Shown here: positions 44,431 through 55,038 of the stretch, piece by piece | Numbering within the stretch: the first letter of the stretch is position 1 | How the letters are laid out: each line of letters starts with the position of its first letter | Assembly: GCF_004402045.1 (NCBI RefSeq) | Contig: NZ_SOMG01000003.1 | Coordinates: forward strand, 62,001-126,000 | Direction: 5' to 3' | DNA: 64,000 nt | DNA from: Lelliottia nimipressuralis | GTDB lineage: Bacteria; Pseudomonadota; Gammaproteobacteria; Enterobacterales; Enterobacteriaceae | Notes under the pieces: generated by a model | Databases searched by the model: none | What the model was told of the DNA's origin: nothing | What the model saw: only the letters and a program-made list of their open reading frames with translations | Position numbers and translations under genes: made by a program

Positions 44431-44552
44431 CATCTTTTGGCGAAGACCGGAAGAGACTCGTGCGTTTTTTGTAAAAATTTTGGTCTGATTGATCTGGCGG
44501 AAGTCGCCTTGACAGGTGGGGTCAACTATCAATATACTAAACGCCGATTTTA

Positions 44553-44573
44553 CGTCCCGTCTTCGGTACCAAA
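44553..44573 (+). repeat. Copy of the 3' end of tRNA-Leu
   Basis: GTCCCGTCTTCGGTACCAA (44554-44572) matches 17 of 19 bases of the leuU 3' end (42797-42815: GTCCCATCCTCGGTACCAA), in the same orientation. It covers part of the T arm, the acceptor strand and CCA. No matching 5' half is seen, so it is a fragment, not a tRNA gene. Confidence 0.75.
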
Positions 44574-44585
44574 TCCCAGCATTAT

Positions 44586-44614
44586 TTGCAAATTCTGTCC
44601 AAAACGCGTAGAAT
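44586..44614 (+). promoter_or_regulatory. Promoter of the metY-rimP-nusA-infB operon
   Basis: TTGCAA (44586-44591) and TAGAAT (44609-44614) with a 17-bp spacer place the start near 44621, just before the mature tRNA at 44630. Confidence 0.82.
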
Positions 44615-44629
44615 TTGCCACGTTTCAGG

Positions 44630-44706
<77 letters not shown>

Positions 44707-44828
44707 CTTTCCCATAAAGTTCTTTTTCAAATATACTGTGAAGACTTAGAGCCTTCGTAGCTGGATTTGAAAAAATTCTTTCGGAGAGTGCTCCAGGCCA
44801 CAGTTGTGGCTATAGGGTTCAGTTATCT

Positions 44829-44855
44829 AAAGCCCCGATTTATCGGGGTTTTTTG
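44829..44855 (+). terminator. First terminator/attenuator before rimP
   Basis: AAAGCCCCGAT and ATCGGGGTTTTTT form a strong hairpin 122 bp after metY. Expression of rimP onward needs readthrough, consistent with partial termination known for this operon in E. coli. Confidence 0.85.
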
Positions 44856-44876
44856 TTATCTGACTACAGAATAACT

Positions 44877-44896
44877 GGGCTTTACGCCCTTTTTTT
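44877..44896 (+). terminator. Second terminator/attenuator before rimP
   Basis: GGGC-TTTAC-GCCC followed by seven T, ending 17 bp before the rimP start. It stands in tandem with the stronger one at 44829. Confidence 0.7.
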
Positions 44897-44913
44897 ATGT
44901 CTTGGGGGTGGGC

Positions 44914-45366
44914 TTGTCCACATTAGAGCAAAAATTAACAGAGATGATTACTGCACCGGTCGAAGCACTGGGCTACGAACTGGTCGGCATCGAATTCGTT
45001 CGCGGCCGTACATCGACGCTGCGCATCTATATTGATAGTGAAGATGGCATCAATGTTGATGATTGTGCTGATGTTAGCCACCAGGTGAGTGCGGTTCTTG
45101 ATGTTGAAGATCCGATTACCGTTGCGTACAACCTGGAAGTTTCCTCACCTGGCCTCGATCGCCCGATGTTCACGGCCGAGCACTATGTGCGCTTTACCGG
45201 TGAAGAAGTGGCTCTCGTTCTGCGTATGGCCGTACAGAACCGCCGTAAATGGCAGGGAATTATCAAAGCCGTTGATGGTGAAATGATCACGGTGACAGTC
45301 GACGGCAAAGATGAAGTGTTCGCGCTGAGTAATATCCAGAAGGCGAACCTGGTTCCCCACTTTTAA
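44914..45366 (+). CDS. rimP: Ribosome maturation factor RimP
   Basis: A 150-residue 30S assembly factor (formerly YhbC/P15a). The sequence [19 protein letters not shown] and the central [15 protein letters not shown] match K-12 throughout. The start is a TTG at 44914 with GGGGGTG just upstream; this gives exactly the K-12 length. A farther in-frame TTG at 44902 has no good binding site. It follows two tandem terminators and precedes nusA by 28 bp. Confidence 0.95.
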   Translation: MSTLEQKLTEMITAPVEALGYELVGIEFVRGRTSTLRIYIDSEDGINVDDCADVSHQVSAVLDVEDPITVAYNLEVSSPGLDRPMFTAEHYVRFTGEEVALVLRMAVQNRRKWQGIIKAVDGEMITVTVDGKDEVFALSNIQKANLVPHF

Positions 45367-45394
45367 CAGTCTGGATTGAGGTGAAAAGCCCGCG

Positions 45395-46897
45395 ATGAAC
45401 AAAGAAATTTTGGCTGTTGTTGAAGCCGTCTCCAACGAGAAATCACTGCCGCGTGAGAAGATTTTCGAAGCGCTGGAAAGTGCACTGGCTACAGCAACCA
45501 AGAAAAAATACGAACAAGAGATCGATGTTCGCGTAGAAATCGATCGTAAAAGCGGTGACTTCGATACTTTCCGTCGTTGGGTAATCGTAGAAGAAGTGAC
45601 CCAGCCGACTAAAGAGATCACGCTGGAAGCGGCACGTTATGAAGACGAAAGTCTGAACGTGGGTGAGTATGTTGAAGACCAGATTGAATCTGTCACCTTC
45701 GACCGTATCACCACCCAGACCGCGAAGCAGGTTATCGTGCAGAAAGTGCGCGAAGCTGAGCGCGCGCTGGTTGTCGATCAGTTCCGCGATCAGGAAGGCG
45801 AAATCATCACGGGCGTGGTGAAGAAAGTTAACCGCGACAACATCTCTCTGGAGATCAAATCCGAAGGGTTGCCGGGTAACGCTGAAGCCGTGATCCTGCG
45901 TGAAGATATGCTGCCGCGTGAAAACTTCCGTCCAGGCGACCGTATCCGCGGTGTTCTGTACGCCGTTCGCCCTGAAGCGCGTGGTGCACAGCTGTTCGTG
46001 ACCCGTTCTAAACCAGAAATGCTGGTTGAACTGTTCCGTATCGAAGTACCGGAAATCGGCGAAGAAGTTATCGAGATTAAAGCGGCGGCTCGCGATCCGG
46101 GCTCCCGTGCGAAAATTGCGGTGAAAACCAACGACAAGCGTATCGACCCGGTCGGTGCTTGCGTCGGTATGCGCGGTGCGCGTGTCCAGGCAGTTTCTAC
46201 TGAGCTGGGCGGCGAACGTATTGATATCGTTCTGTGGGATGACAACCCGGCGCAGTTCGTGATCAACGCAATGGCTCCAGCTGATGTGGCGTCTATCGTT
46301 GTTGACGAAGACAAACACACCATGGATATCGCTGTTGAAGCGGGCAACCTGGCGCAGGCAATCGGCCGTAACGGTCAGAACGTACGCCTGGCGTCGCAGC
46401 TGAGCGGCTGGGAACTCAACGTTATGACCGTTGATGACCTGCAGGCTAAGCATCAGGCTGAAGCCCATGCGGCGATCGATACCTTCACTAAATACCTGGA
46501 TATTGACGAAGATTTCGCCACTGTTCTGGTTGAAGAAGGTTTCTCTACGCTGGAAGAACTGGCCTATGTGCCAATGAAAGAGCTGCTGGAAATTGACGGT
46601 CTGGATGAACAGACTGTTGAAGCCCTGCGTGAACGCGCTAAAAACGCACTGACCACCCTGGCACTGGCTCAGGAAGAAAGCCTTGGCGATAAGAAGCCGG
46701 CTGATGACCTGCTGAATCTGGAAGGTCTTGATCGTGCGATTGCGTTCAAGCTGGCTGCCCGTGGTGTTTGTACGCTGGAAGATCTCGCTGAGCAAGGCGT
46801 TGATGACCTGGCTGATATCGACGGTTTAACCGACGAAAAAGCCGGCGAGCTCATCATGGCCGCACGTAATATTTGCTGGTTCGGCGACGAAGCGTAA
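45395..46897 (+). CDS. nusA: Transcription termination/antitermination factor NusA
   Basis: A 500-residue RNA polymerase-bound factor for pausing, termination and antitermination. In order: N-terminal domain (about 1-125), S1 domain (about 132-205), KH1/KH2 (about 230-345, with [12 protein letters not shown]) and two acidic AR repeats (about 355-500). It is five residues longer than K-12, with the extra segment in the S1 domain ([10 protein letters not shown], about residues 153-162). It precedes infB by 24 bp. Confidence 0.97.
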   Translation: MNKEILAVVEAVSNEKSLPREKIFEALESALATATKKKYEQEIDVRVEIDRKSGDFDTFRRWVIVEEVTQPTKEITLEAARYEDESLNVGEYVEDQIESVTFDRITTQTAKQVIVQKVREAERALVVDQFRDQEGEIITGVVKKVNRDNISLEIKSEGLPGNAEAVILREDMLPRENFRPGDRIRGVLYAVRPEARGAQLFVTRSKPEMLVELFRIEVPEIGEEVIEIKAAARDPGSRAKIAVKTNDKRIDPVGACVGMRGARVQAVSTELGGERIDIVLWDDNPAQFVINAMAPADVASIVVDEDKHTMDIAVEAGNLAQAIGRNGQNVRLASQLSGWELNVMTVDDLQAKHQAEAHAAIDTFTKYLDIDEDFATVLVEEGFSTLEELAYVPMKELLEIDGLDEQTVEALRERAKNALTTLALAQEESLGDKKPADDLLNLEGLDRAIAFKLAARGVCTLEDLAEQGVDDLADIDGLTDEKAGELIMAARNICWFGDEA

Positions 46898-46921
46898 TAA
46901 ACTGTAGCAGGAAGGAACAGC

Positions 46922-49609
46922 ATGACTGATGTAACTGTAAAATCGCTGGCTGCTGAGATTCAGACCTCCGTGGACCGCCTGGTACAGCAATTTGCTGATG
47001 CAGGGATCCCGAAGTCCGCTGATGACTCGGTGACCGCGCAAGAAAAACAAACCTTGTTAACGCACCTGAACCGTGAACACGGTTCTACGCCTGACAAGTT
47101 AACGCTGCAGCGCAAAACGCGTAGCACGTTAAACATCCCTGGTACCGGTGGCAAAAGCAAATCGGTACAAATTGAAGTCCGCAAGACGCGCACCTTTGTA
47201 AAACGTGATCCGCAAGAGGCAGAACGCCTTGCCGCGGAAGAGCAGGCACAGCGTGAAGCGGAAGAACAAGCTCAGCGTGAGGCGGAAGCAACCGCCAAAC
47301 GTGAAGCAGAATTAAAAGCTGAACGTGAGGCCGCAGAAAAAGCGAAACGCGACGCAAGTGATAAAGTGAAGCGTGACGCTGCGGAAAAAGACAAAGTGAG
47401 CAATCAACAGACCGACGAAATGACAAAAACCGCCCAGGCTGAAAAAGCCCGCCGTGAAAATGAAGCTGCCGAGCTGAAGCGTAAAGCGGAAGAAGAAGCC
47501 CGCCGTAAGCTTGAAGAAGAAGCTCGCCGTGTGGCTGAAGAAGCGCGCCGTATGGCAGAAGAAAACGAGAAAAATGGTGTGAATACCGCTGAACCGACTG
47601 AAGATACCAGCGATTATCACGTGACCACCTCTCAGCACGCGCGTCAGGCTGAAGACGACAACGACCGTGAAGTTGAAGGTGGTCGCGGTCGTACTCGCAG
47701 TACTAAAGCTGCGCGCCCTGCGAAAAAAGGCAATAAGCACGCTGAATCCAAAGCTGACCGTGAAGAAGCACGCGCTGCCGTTCGCGGTGGTAAAGGCGGT
47801 AAGCGTAAAGGTTCCGCTCTGCAGCAGAGCTTCCAGAAGCCAGCTCAGGCCGTAAACCGTGACGTTGTGATCGGCGAAACCATCACCGTTGGCGATCTGG
47901 CGAACAAGATGGCAGTCAAAGGCTCTCAGGTCATCAAAGCGATGATGAAACTGGGCGCCATGGCAACCATCAACCAGGTTATCGATCAGGAAACCGCACA
48001 GCTGGTTGCCGAAGAGATGGGCCATAAAGTTATCCTGCGTCGTGAAAACGAGCTGGAAGAAGCAGTAATGAGCGACCGTGACACAGGTGCTGCGGCTGAA
48101 CCGCGTGCACCGGTTGTGACCATCATGGGTCACGTTGACCACGGTAAAACCTCTCTGCTTGACTACATTCGTTCTACTAAGGTTGCCTCTGGTGAAGCGG
48201 GTGGTATTACCCAGCACATCGGTGCTTACCACGTAGAAACAGAAAATGGCATGATCACCTTCCTGGATACCCCAGGCCACGCAGCGTTTACCTCAATGCG
48301 TGCTCGTGGTGCTCAGGCTACGGATATCGTTGTACTGGTTGTTGCAGCAGATGATGGCGTGATGCCACAGACCATCGAAGCTATTCAGCACGCGAAAGCG
48401 GCGCAGGTGCCTTTGGTTGTTGCAGTCAACAAAATCGATAAGCCAGAAGCCGATATGGACCGCGTGAAGAACGAACTGTCTCAGTACGGCGTTATGCCGG
48501 AAGAGTGGGGCGGTGAAGCGCAGTTCATCCCAGTATCTGCAAAAGCGGGTACCGGTATCGACGACCTGCTGAATGCTATCCTGCTGCAGGCTGAAGTTCT
48601 GGAGCTGAAAGCGATCCGTAATGGTATGGCGAGCGGCGCGGTGATCGAATCCTTCCTGGATAAAGGTCGTGGTCCGGTTGCAACTGTTCTGGTTCGCGAA
48701 GGTACGCTGAACAAGGGCGACATCGTTCTGTGTGGCTTCGAATACGGCCGCGTTCGTGCGATGCGTAACGAACTGGGTCAGGAAGTGCTGGAAGCGGGTC
48801 CGTCCATTCCTGTGGAAATCCTGGGTCTGTCCGGTGTTCCGGCTGCTGGTGACGAAGTGACCGTTGTGCGTGACGAGAAGAAAGCGCGTGAAGTGGCACT
48901 GTATCGTCAGGGCAAATTCCGTGAAGTTAAACTGGCTCGTCAGCAGAAATCTAAACTCGAGAACATGTTTGCTAACATGACCGAGGGTGAAGTTCACGAA
49001 GTGAACGTCGTTCTGAAAGCCGACGTTCAGGGTTCTGTGGAAGCGATCTCCGACTCCTTGCTGAAACTGTCTACTGACGAAGTTAAAGTGAAGATCATCG
49101 GTTCTGGCGTAGGTGGTATCACCGAAACCGACGCCACCCTGGCTGCTGCATCCAACGCGATCCTGGTTGGCTTCAACGTTCGTGCGGATGCGTCTGCGCG
49201 TAAAGTGATTGAAGCCGAAAGCCTGGATCTGCGTTACTACTCCGTCATCTATAACCTGATCGACGAAGTGAAAGCAGCGATGAGCGGCATGCTGTCTCCT
49301 GAGCTGAAACAGCAGATCATCGGTCTGGCTGAAGTGCGTGACGTGTTCAAATCACCGAAATTCGGTGCGATCGCGGGCTGTATGGTTACCGAAGGTAACA
49401 TCAAGCGTCACAACCCAATCCGCGTCCTGCGCGACAACGTGGTTATCTATGAAGGCGAGCTGGAATCCCTGCGCCGCTTCAAAGATGACGTCAACGAAGT
49501 CCGTAACGGCATGGAATGTGGTATCGGCGTGAAGAACTACAACGACGTTCGCGTTGGCGATATGATCGAAGTGTTCGAGATCATCGAAATTCAGCGTACT
49601 ATTGCATAA
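46922..49609 (+). CDS. infB: Translation initiation factor IF-2
   Basis: An 895-residue GTPase that places initiator tRNA on the 30S subunit and drives subunit joining. The N-terminal IF2-N module is followed by a long Ala/Glu/Lys/Arg-rich helical linker (about 95-215). The G domain has G1 [10 protein letters not shown]3 DTPGH and G4 NKID, and the C-terminal domains bind fMet-tRNA. In-frame GTG (codon 159) and ATG (codon 167) allow shorter isoforms. Five residues longer than K-12, mostly in the linker. Confidence 0.98.
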   Translation: MTDVTVKSLAAEIQTSVDRLVQQFADAGIPKSADDSVTAQEKQTLLTHLNREHGSTPDKLTLQRKTRSTLNIPGTGGKSKSVQIEVRKTRTFVKRDPQEAERLAAEEQAQREAEEQAQREAEATAKREAELKAEREAAEKAKRDASDKVKRDAAEKDKVSNQQTDEMTKTAQAEKARRENEAAELKRKAEEEARRKLEEEARRVAEEARRMAEENEKNGVNTAEPTEDTSDYHVTTSQHARQAEDDNDREVEGGRGRTRSTKAARPAKKGNKHAESKADREEARAAVRGGKGGKRKGSALQQSFQKPAQAVNRDVVIGETITVGDLANKMAVKGSQVIKAMMKLGAMATINQVIDQETAQLVAEEMGHKVILRRENELEEAVMSDRDTGAAAEPRAPVVTIMGHVDHGKTSLLDYIRSTKVASGEAGGITQHIGAYHVETENGMITFLDTPGHAAFTSMRARGAQATDIVVLVVAADDGVMPQTIEAIQHAKAAQVPLVVAVNKIDKPEADMDRVKNELSQYGVMPEEWGGEAQFIPVSAKAGTGIDDLLNAILLQAEVLELKAIRNGMASGAVIESFLDKGRGPVATVLVREGTLNKGDIVLCGFEYGRVRAMRNELGQEVLEAGPSIPVEILGLSGVPAAGDEVTVVRDEKKAREVALYRQGKFREVKLARQQKSKLENMFANMTEGEVHEVNVVLKADVQGSVEAISDSLLKLSTDEVKVKIIGSGVGGITETDATLAAASNAILVGFNVRADASARKVIEAESLDLRYYSVIYNLIDEVKAAMSGMLSPELKQQIIGLAEVRDVFKSPKFGAIAGCMVTEGNIKRHNPIRVLRDNVVIYEGELESLRRFKDDVNEVRNGMECGIGVKNYNDVRVGDMIEVFEIIEIQRTIA
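47396..47422 (+). other. Internal initiation sites for short IF-2 isoforms
   Basis: GTG at 47396 (codon 159, reading [10 protein letters not shown]) and ATG at 47420 (codon 167) correspond to the IF2-2 and IF2-3 starts of E. coli. GGAAAAAG lies upstream of the GTG. Sites are seen; their use is inferred from K-12. Confidence 0.65.
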
Positions 49610-49620
49610 TGACTGATGTC

Positions 49621-49648
49621 GGCCGGGAACGCCTCGCGCCACCCGGCA
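49621..49648. repeat. REP half-element after infB
   Basis: GGCCGGGAACGCCTCGCGCC followed by ACCCGGC is a degenerate REP palindrome just upstream of the infB terminator. Confidence 0.5.
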
Positions 49649-49656
49649 ATAATTTT

Positions 49657-49681
49657 AAAAAGGGGCTTTAGCCCCTTTTTT
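49657..49681 (+). terminator. Terminator between infB and rbfA
   Basis: AAAAAGGGGC and GCCCCTTTTTT form a strong hairpin 17 bp before the rbfA start. It divides the operon into metY-infB and rbfA-onward parts unless read through. Confidence 0.85.
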
Positions 49682-49697
49682 GTCTGGAGAATTTATT

Positions 49698-50101
49698 ATG
49701 GCGAAAGAATTTGGTCGCCCACAGCGCGTAGCGCAGGAAATGCAGAAAGAGATCGCACTCATTCTGCAACGTGAAATCAAAGACCCACGCGTCGGCATGA
49801 TGACCACCGTTTCCGGTGTGGAAATGTCCCGTGATCTGGCCTATGCCAAAGTGTTCGTCACCTTCCTGAACGATCAGGACGAAGCCGCAGTGAAAAACGG
49901 CATTAAAGCGCTACAGGAAGCTTCTGGTTTCATCCGCTCTCTGCTCGGCAAAGCGATGCGCCTGCGTATCGTGCCTGAACTGACCTTCTTCTACGACAAC
50001 TCGCTGGTCGAAGGTATGCGCATGTCCAACCTGGTGACCAGCGTGGTTAAACATGACGATGAGCGTCGTGTTAACCCGGCGGACGACAGCAAGGAGGACT
50101 A

Positions 50102-50102
<1 letters not shown>
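49698..50102 (+). CDS. rbfA: 30S ribosome-binding factor RbfA
   Basis: A 134-residue KH-like cold-shock protein needed for 16S rRNA 5' processing and 30S maturation. The sequence [19 protein letters not shown] and the [20 protein letters not shown] core match K-12. The ATG at 49698 lies after TGGAGA. Its stop TAA overlaps the truB ATG by one base. Confidence 0.97.
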
Positions 50103-51476
<1,374 letters not shown>

Positions 51477-51492
51477 GTCTTGCGAGTTTCAG

Positions 51493-51519
51493 AAAAGGGG
51501 GCCTGATGGCCCCTTTTTT
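51493..51519 (+). terminator. rpsO terminator
   Basis: AAAAGGGGGCC and GGCCCCTTTTTT form a hairpin 16 bp after the rpsO stop, as the T1 terminator in E. coli. Confidence 0.9.
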
Positions 51520-51559
51520 CAACCAGACGGCAGCAATTCACTGGAAACTATTGTATTGT

Positions 51560-51568
51560 TGCTATAAA
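51560..51568 (+). promoter_or_regulatory. pnp promoter (extended -10)
   Basis: TGCTATAAA is an extended -10 box (TG-n-TATAAA) about 150 bp before pnp, predicting a start near 51575. No good -35 box is visible, as expected for extended -10 promoters. Confidence 0.55.
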
Positions 51569-51583
51569 TGATCTTCATTGCAG

Positions 51584-51694
51584 AGGTTCGCGCGGCTAAT
51601 GAGAGGCTTCACCCATGGGGGTGTTGGTTGTCATTAGTCGCGAGGATGCGAAGAAGGTCGGGTTAAATCGACAGCACACCGGTGGTGTGCTGTC
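51584..51694 (+). promoter_or_regulatory. pnp leader hairpins (RNase III / PNPase autoregulation)
   Basis: Two hairpins occupy the leader. The first pairs CGCGGCTAATGA (51591-51602) with TCATTAGTCGCG (51631-51642), one G-U pair, and is the kind of long stem cut by RNase III. The second is a perfect 11-bp stem GACAGCACACC (51670-51680) with 51684-51694, just before the ribosome binding site. In E. coli such cleavage lets PNPase repress its own mRNA. Confidence 0.75.
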
Positions 51695-51718
51695 AAACAT
51701 TTAAGAAAGGACAGAACT

Positions 51719-53857
51719 TTGCTGAATCCGATCGTTCGTAAATTCCAGTACGGTCAACATACCGTCACGCTGGAAACCGGCATGATGGCACGTCAGGCTA
51801 CTGCTGCCGTTATGGTAAGCATGGATGACACTGCGGTATTCGTTACCGTTGTTGGCCAGAAAAAAGCTAAACCAGGTCAGGATTTCTTCCCGCTGACCGT
51901 TAACTACCAGGAGCGTACCTACGCTGCCGGTAAAATCCCGGGTGGTTTCTTCCGTCGTGAAGGCCGTCCAAGCGAAGGTGAAACCCTGATCGCGCGTCTG
52001 ATTGACCGCCCGGTTCGTCCGCTGTTCCCGGAAGGCTTCGTTAACGAAGTGCAGGTTATTGCGACCGTTGTTTCCGTTAACCCACAGGTTAACCCGGACA
52101 TCGTGGCGATGATCGGTGCATCTGCTGCCCTGTCACTGTCTGGTATTCCATTCAATGGTCCAATCGGTGCGGCGCGCGTTGGTTACATCAATGACCAGTA
52201 TGTGCTGAACCCAACTCAGGAAGAGCTGAAAGAAAGTAAGCTGGACCTGGTTGTTGCGGGTACTGAAGCGGCTGTGCTGATGGTTGAATCCGAAGCTGAA
52301 CTGCTGAGCGAAGACCAGATGCTGGGCGCAGTGGTCTTCGGCCACGATCAGCAGCAGGTTGTTATCCAGAACATCAACGACCTGGTGAAAGAAGCCGGTA
52401 AACCACGTTGGGACTGGCAGCCTGAAGCGGTAAACGACGCGCTGAACGCACGCGTTGCTGCACTGGCGGGCGCACGTCTGAGCGATGCATACCGCATCAC
52501 CGACAAGCAAGAGCGTTACGCGCAGATTGATGTCATCAAATCTGAAACCATCGCTACGCTGGTTGCTGAGGATGAATCTCTGGACGCTAACGAGCTGAGC
52601 GAAATTCTGCACGCTATCGAGAAAAATGCTGTTCGTAGCCGCGTACTGGCAGGCGAGCCGCGTATCGATGGTCGTGAGAAAGACATGATCCGCGGTCTGG
52701 ACGTTCGTACTGGCGTACTGCCACGTACTCACGGTTCTGCACTGTTCACCCGTGGCGAAACTCAGGCGCTGGTTACCGCGACCCTGGGTACTGCGCGTGA
52801 CGCACAGAACATCGACGAACTGATGGGCGAGCGCACCGACAGCTTCCTGTTCCACTATAACTTCCCTCCGTACTCCGTAGGTGAAACCGGTATGGTTGGC
52901 TCGCCTAAGCGTCGTGAAATTGGTCACGGCCGTCTGGCGAAGCGCGGCGTGCTGGCAGTGATGCCAGAAGCGGATAAATTCCCGTACACCGTGCGTGTGG
53001 TTTCTGAAATCACTGAATCCAACGGTTCTTCTTCCATGGCTTCCGTGTGTGGCGCATCTCTGGCGCTGATGGATGCAGGCGTGCCGATCAAAGCCGCTGT
53101 TGCGGGTATCGCAATGGGTCTGGTGAAAGAAGGCGACAACTTTGTTGTGCTGTCTGACATTCTGGGCGACGAAGATCACCTGGGTGATATGGACTTCAAA
53201 GTGGCGGGTTCCCGCGACGGTATCTCTGCTCTGCAGATGGATATCAAAATTGAAGGCATCACCAAAGAGATCATGCAGGTTGCTCTGAACCAGGCTAAGG
53301 GTGCACGTCTGCACATCCTGGGCGTGATGGAACAGGCGATTAACGCGCCACGTGGCGACATTTCTCAGTTTGCGCCGCGTATCCACACCATCAAGATCAA
53401 TCCAGACAAGATCAAAGATGTTATCGGTAAGGGCGGTTCCGTAATCCGTGCGCTGACCGAAGAGACTGGCACCACGATCGAAATCGAAGATGACGGTACT
53501 GTGAAAATCGCAGCAACCGACGGCGAGAAAGCGAAATTCGCGATTCGTCGTATCGAAGAAATCACTGCAGAAATCGAAGTGGGCCGCGTCTACGCAGGTA
53601 AAGTGACCCGTATCGTTGACTTTGGCGCGTTCGTTGCCATTGGTGGCGGTAAAGAAGGTCTGGTTCACATCTCTCAGATCGCTGACAAGCGTGTAGAGAA
53701 AGTGACCGATTACCTGCAGATGGGTCAGGAAGTACCGGTTAAAGTTCTGGAAGTTGATCGCCAGGGCCGTATCCGTCTGAGCATTAAAGAAGCAACCGAG
53801 CAGTCTCAGCCAGCTGCTGCGCCAGAAGCACAGGCAGCAGAACAGCAAGGCGAGTAA
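51719..53857 (+). CDS. pnp: Polyribonucleotide nucleotidyltransferase (PNPase)
   Basis: A 712-residue phosphorolytic 3'-5' exoribonuclease of the degradosome. Two RNase PH-like domains (about 1-210 and 310-545) surround a helical linker; the KH domain (about 555-615, [16 protein letters not shown]) and S1 domain (about 620-690) bind RNA. The C-terminal tail is Ala/Gln-rich. The start is TTG at 51719, as in K-12, after AAGAAAGGA. The TTG and structured leader fit strong post-transcriptional control. Confidence 0.98.
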   Translation: MLNPIVRKFQYGQHTVTLETGMMARQATAAVMVSMDDTAVFVTVVGQKKAKPGQDFFPLTVNYQERTYAAGKIPGGFFRREGRPSEGETLIARLIDRPVRPLFPEGFVNEVQVIATVVSVNPQVNPDIVAMIGASAALSLSGIPFNGPIGAARVGYINDQYVLNPTQEELKESKLDLVVAGTEAAVLMVESEAELLSEDQMLGAVVFGHDQQQVVIQNINDLVKEAGKPRWDWQPEAVNDALNARVAALAGARLSDAYRITDKQERYAQIDVIKSETIATLVAEDESLDANELSEILHAIEKNAVRSRVLAGEPRIDGREKDMIRGLDVRTGVLPRTHGSALFTRGETQALVTATLGTARDAQNIDELMGERTDSFLFHYNFPPYSVGETGMVGSPKRREIGHGRLAKRGVLAVMPEADKFPYTVRVVSEITESNGSSSMASVCGASLALMDAGVPIKAAVAGIAMGLVKEGDNFVVLSDILGDEDHLGDMDFKVAGSRDGISALQMDIKIEGITKEIMQVALNQAKGARLHILGVMEQAINAPRGDISQFAPRIHTIKINPDKIKDVIGKGGSVIRALTEETGTTIEIEDDGTVKIAATDGEKAKFAIRRIEEITAEIEVGRVYAGKVTRIVDFGAFVAIGGGKEGLVHISQIADKRVEKVTDYLQMGQEVPVKVLEVDRQGRIRLSIKEATEQSQPAAAPEAQAAEQQGE

Positions 53858-53867
53858 GTTGCAATTT

Positions 53868-53888
53868 GCCCTCCGCTTTGCGGAGGGC
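53868..53888 (+). terminator. Hairpin after pnp
   Basis: GCCCTCCG and CGGAGGGC form a stem 11 bp after the pnp stop. The tail CTATTAT is poor in T, so termination may be partial and reach nlpI. Confidence 0.55.
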
Positions 53889-53965
53889 CTATTATCAGGC
53901 AGGACGCCTTGTTAAGCCGCCGGGGGACAGGACGTTCATCCAATTGTTGTCTTCGGGAGTGGGAA

Positions 53966-54850
53966 ATGAAGCCTTTTTTGCGCTGGTGTTTCGTTGCGAC
54001 AGCTTTAACGCTGGCAGGATGCAGCAACTCTGCCTGGCGTAAGAGCGAAGTCCTCGCAGTGCCATTGCAACCGACTTTGCAGCAGGAAGTGATCCTGGCA
54101 CGCATGGAACAAATACTTGCCAGTCGGGCTTTAACCGATGACGAACGCGCACAGCTTTTATATGAGCGCGGAGTGTTGTATGATAGTCTCGGTCTGAGGG
54201 CATTAGCGCGAAATGATTTTTCACAAGCGCTGGCTATCCGACCTGATATGCCTGAAGTATTCAATTACTTAGGCATTTATTTAACGCAGGCAGGCAATTT
54301 TGATGCTGCCTATGAAGCGTTTGATTCTGTACTTGAGCTTGATCCAACTTACAACTACGCGCACTTGAATCGCGGTATCGCATTGTATTACGGCGGTCGT
54401 GATAAGTTAGCGCAAGATGATCTGCTGGCGTTTTATCAAGACGATCCTAATGATCCTTTCCGTAGCCTGTGGCTTTACATCGTTGAGCGGAAGCTCGATG
54501 AGAAGCAGGCAAAAGAGGCACTGAAGCAGCGCTTCGATAAATCGGACAAGGAACAGTGGGGATGGAACATTGTCGAGTTCTACCTGGGCAACATTAGCGA
54601 AGCAACGCTGATGGAACGCCTCAAGGCGGACGCAACGGATAACACCTCGCTCGCTGAGCATCTCAGTGAAACCAACTTCTATTTAGGTAAGTACTACCTA
54701 AGTCTGGGGGATATGGACAGCGCTACGGCACTGTTCAAATTAGCGGTTGCTAACAACGTACACAACTTCGTTGAGCACCGTTATGCATTGTTGGAATTAT
54801 CGCTCTTGGGCCAGGAGCAAGACGACCTGGCAGAATCGGACCAGCAATAG
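53966..54850 (+). CDS. nlpI: Lipoprotein NlpI
   Basis: A 294-residue outer-membrane lipoprotein with TPR repeats that scaffolds peptidoglycan endopeptidases and delivers MepS to the protease Prc. The lipobox is LAGC at residues 16-19 after a short signal peptide, with Cys19 lipidated. TPR units are visible around [20 protein letters not shown] and the following repeat. The ATG at 53966 follows GGGAGTGGG; 19 upstream residues would spoil the signal peptide. It lies between pnp and deaD as in E. coli. Confidence 0.96.
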   Translation: MKPFLRWCFVATALTLAGCSNSAWRKSEVLAVPLQPTLQQEVILARMEQILASRALTDDERAQLLYERGVLYDSLGLRALARNDFSQALAIRPDMPEVFNYLGIYLTQAGNFDAAYEAFDSVLELDPTYNYAHLNRGIALYYGGRDKLAQDDLLAFYQDDPNDPFRSLWLYIVERKLDEKQAKEALKQRFDKSDKEQWGWNIVEFYLGNISEATLMERLKADATDNTSLAEHLSETNFYLGKYYLSLGDMDSATALFKLAVANNVHNFVEHRYALLELSLLGQEQDDLAESDQQ

Positions 54851-54957
54851 CTGACGACATAAACATCAGCCCGTAATCTTTTGATTGTCATCACCTTAAC
54901 TGGTGAGGGCGTTGTTGTTCGTCAATACACCTACTTTGAGCCGGTTCACACTTTTCA

Positions 54958-55038
54958 ATGAAAATTGCTAATCATTTTCACGATGAGCTAAGTAGACTGG
55001 CCGCCATTAATATCGAGGCACTTGTACTACATGGCTGA
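54958..55038 (+). CDS. yrbN: Small protein YrbN
   Basis: A 26-residue open reading frame starting [14 protein letters not shown] and ending EALVLHG. It matches the E. coli small protein YrbN except for one Cys-to-Ser change I can see. It overlaps the deaD start by eight bases in another frame, so it may act as a translated leader coupling ribosomes to deaD. Function is unknown. Conservation of both sequence and overlap supports it as real. Confidence 0.8.
   Translation: MKIANHFHDELSRLAAINIEALVLHG

Larger units (their letters stand above)
51484..51650 (-). ncRNA. sraG: Possible SraG small RNA
   Basis: E. coli encodes SraG on the strand opposite rpsO-pnp in this gap. On the minus strand here, the rpsO terminator reads as a GC stem followed by TTTTCT, which could end such an RNA. 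I cannot place its promoter, and the ends are rough, so this rests mainly on position. Confidence 0.3.

Noticed and set aside
44553-44573. tRNA-like segment considered as a second tRNA-Leu gene
   Set aside because: Only the 3' end is present; there is no anticodon arm or 5' acceptor strand upstream.
47211-47560. Ala/Glu/Arg/Lys-rich repeats in infB considered as an inserted repeat region
   Set aside because: This is the normal variable helical linker of enterobacterial IF-2.
52133-53848. 571-codon open frame opposite pnp
   Set aside because: Antisense shadow of pnp; Asp/Phe/His-rich translation without recognisable motifs. Similar shadows occur opposite glmM, argG, nusA and obgE.
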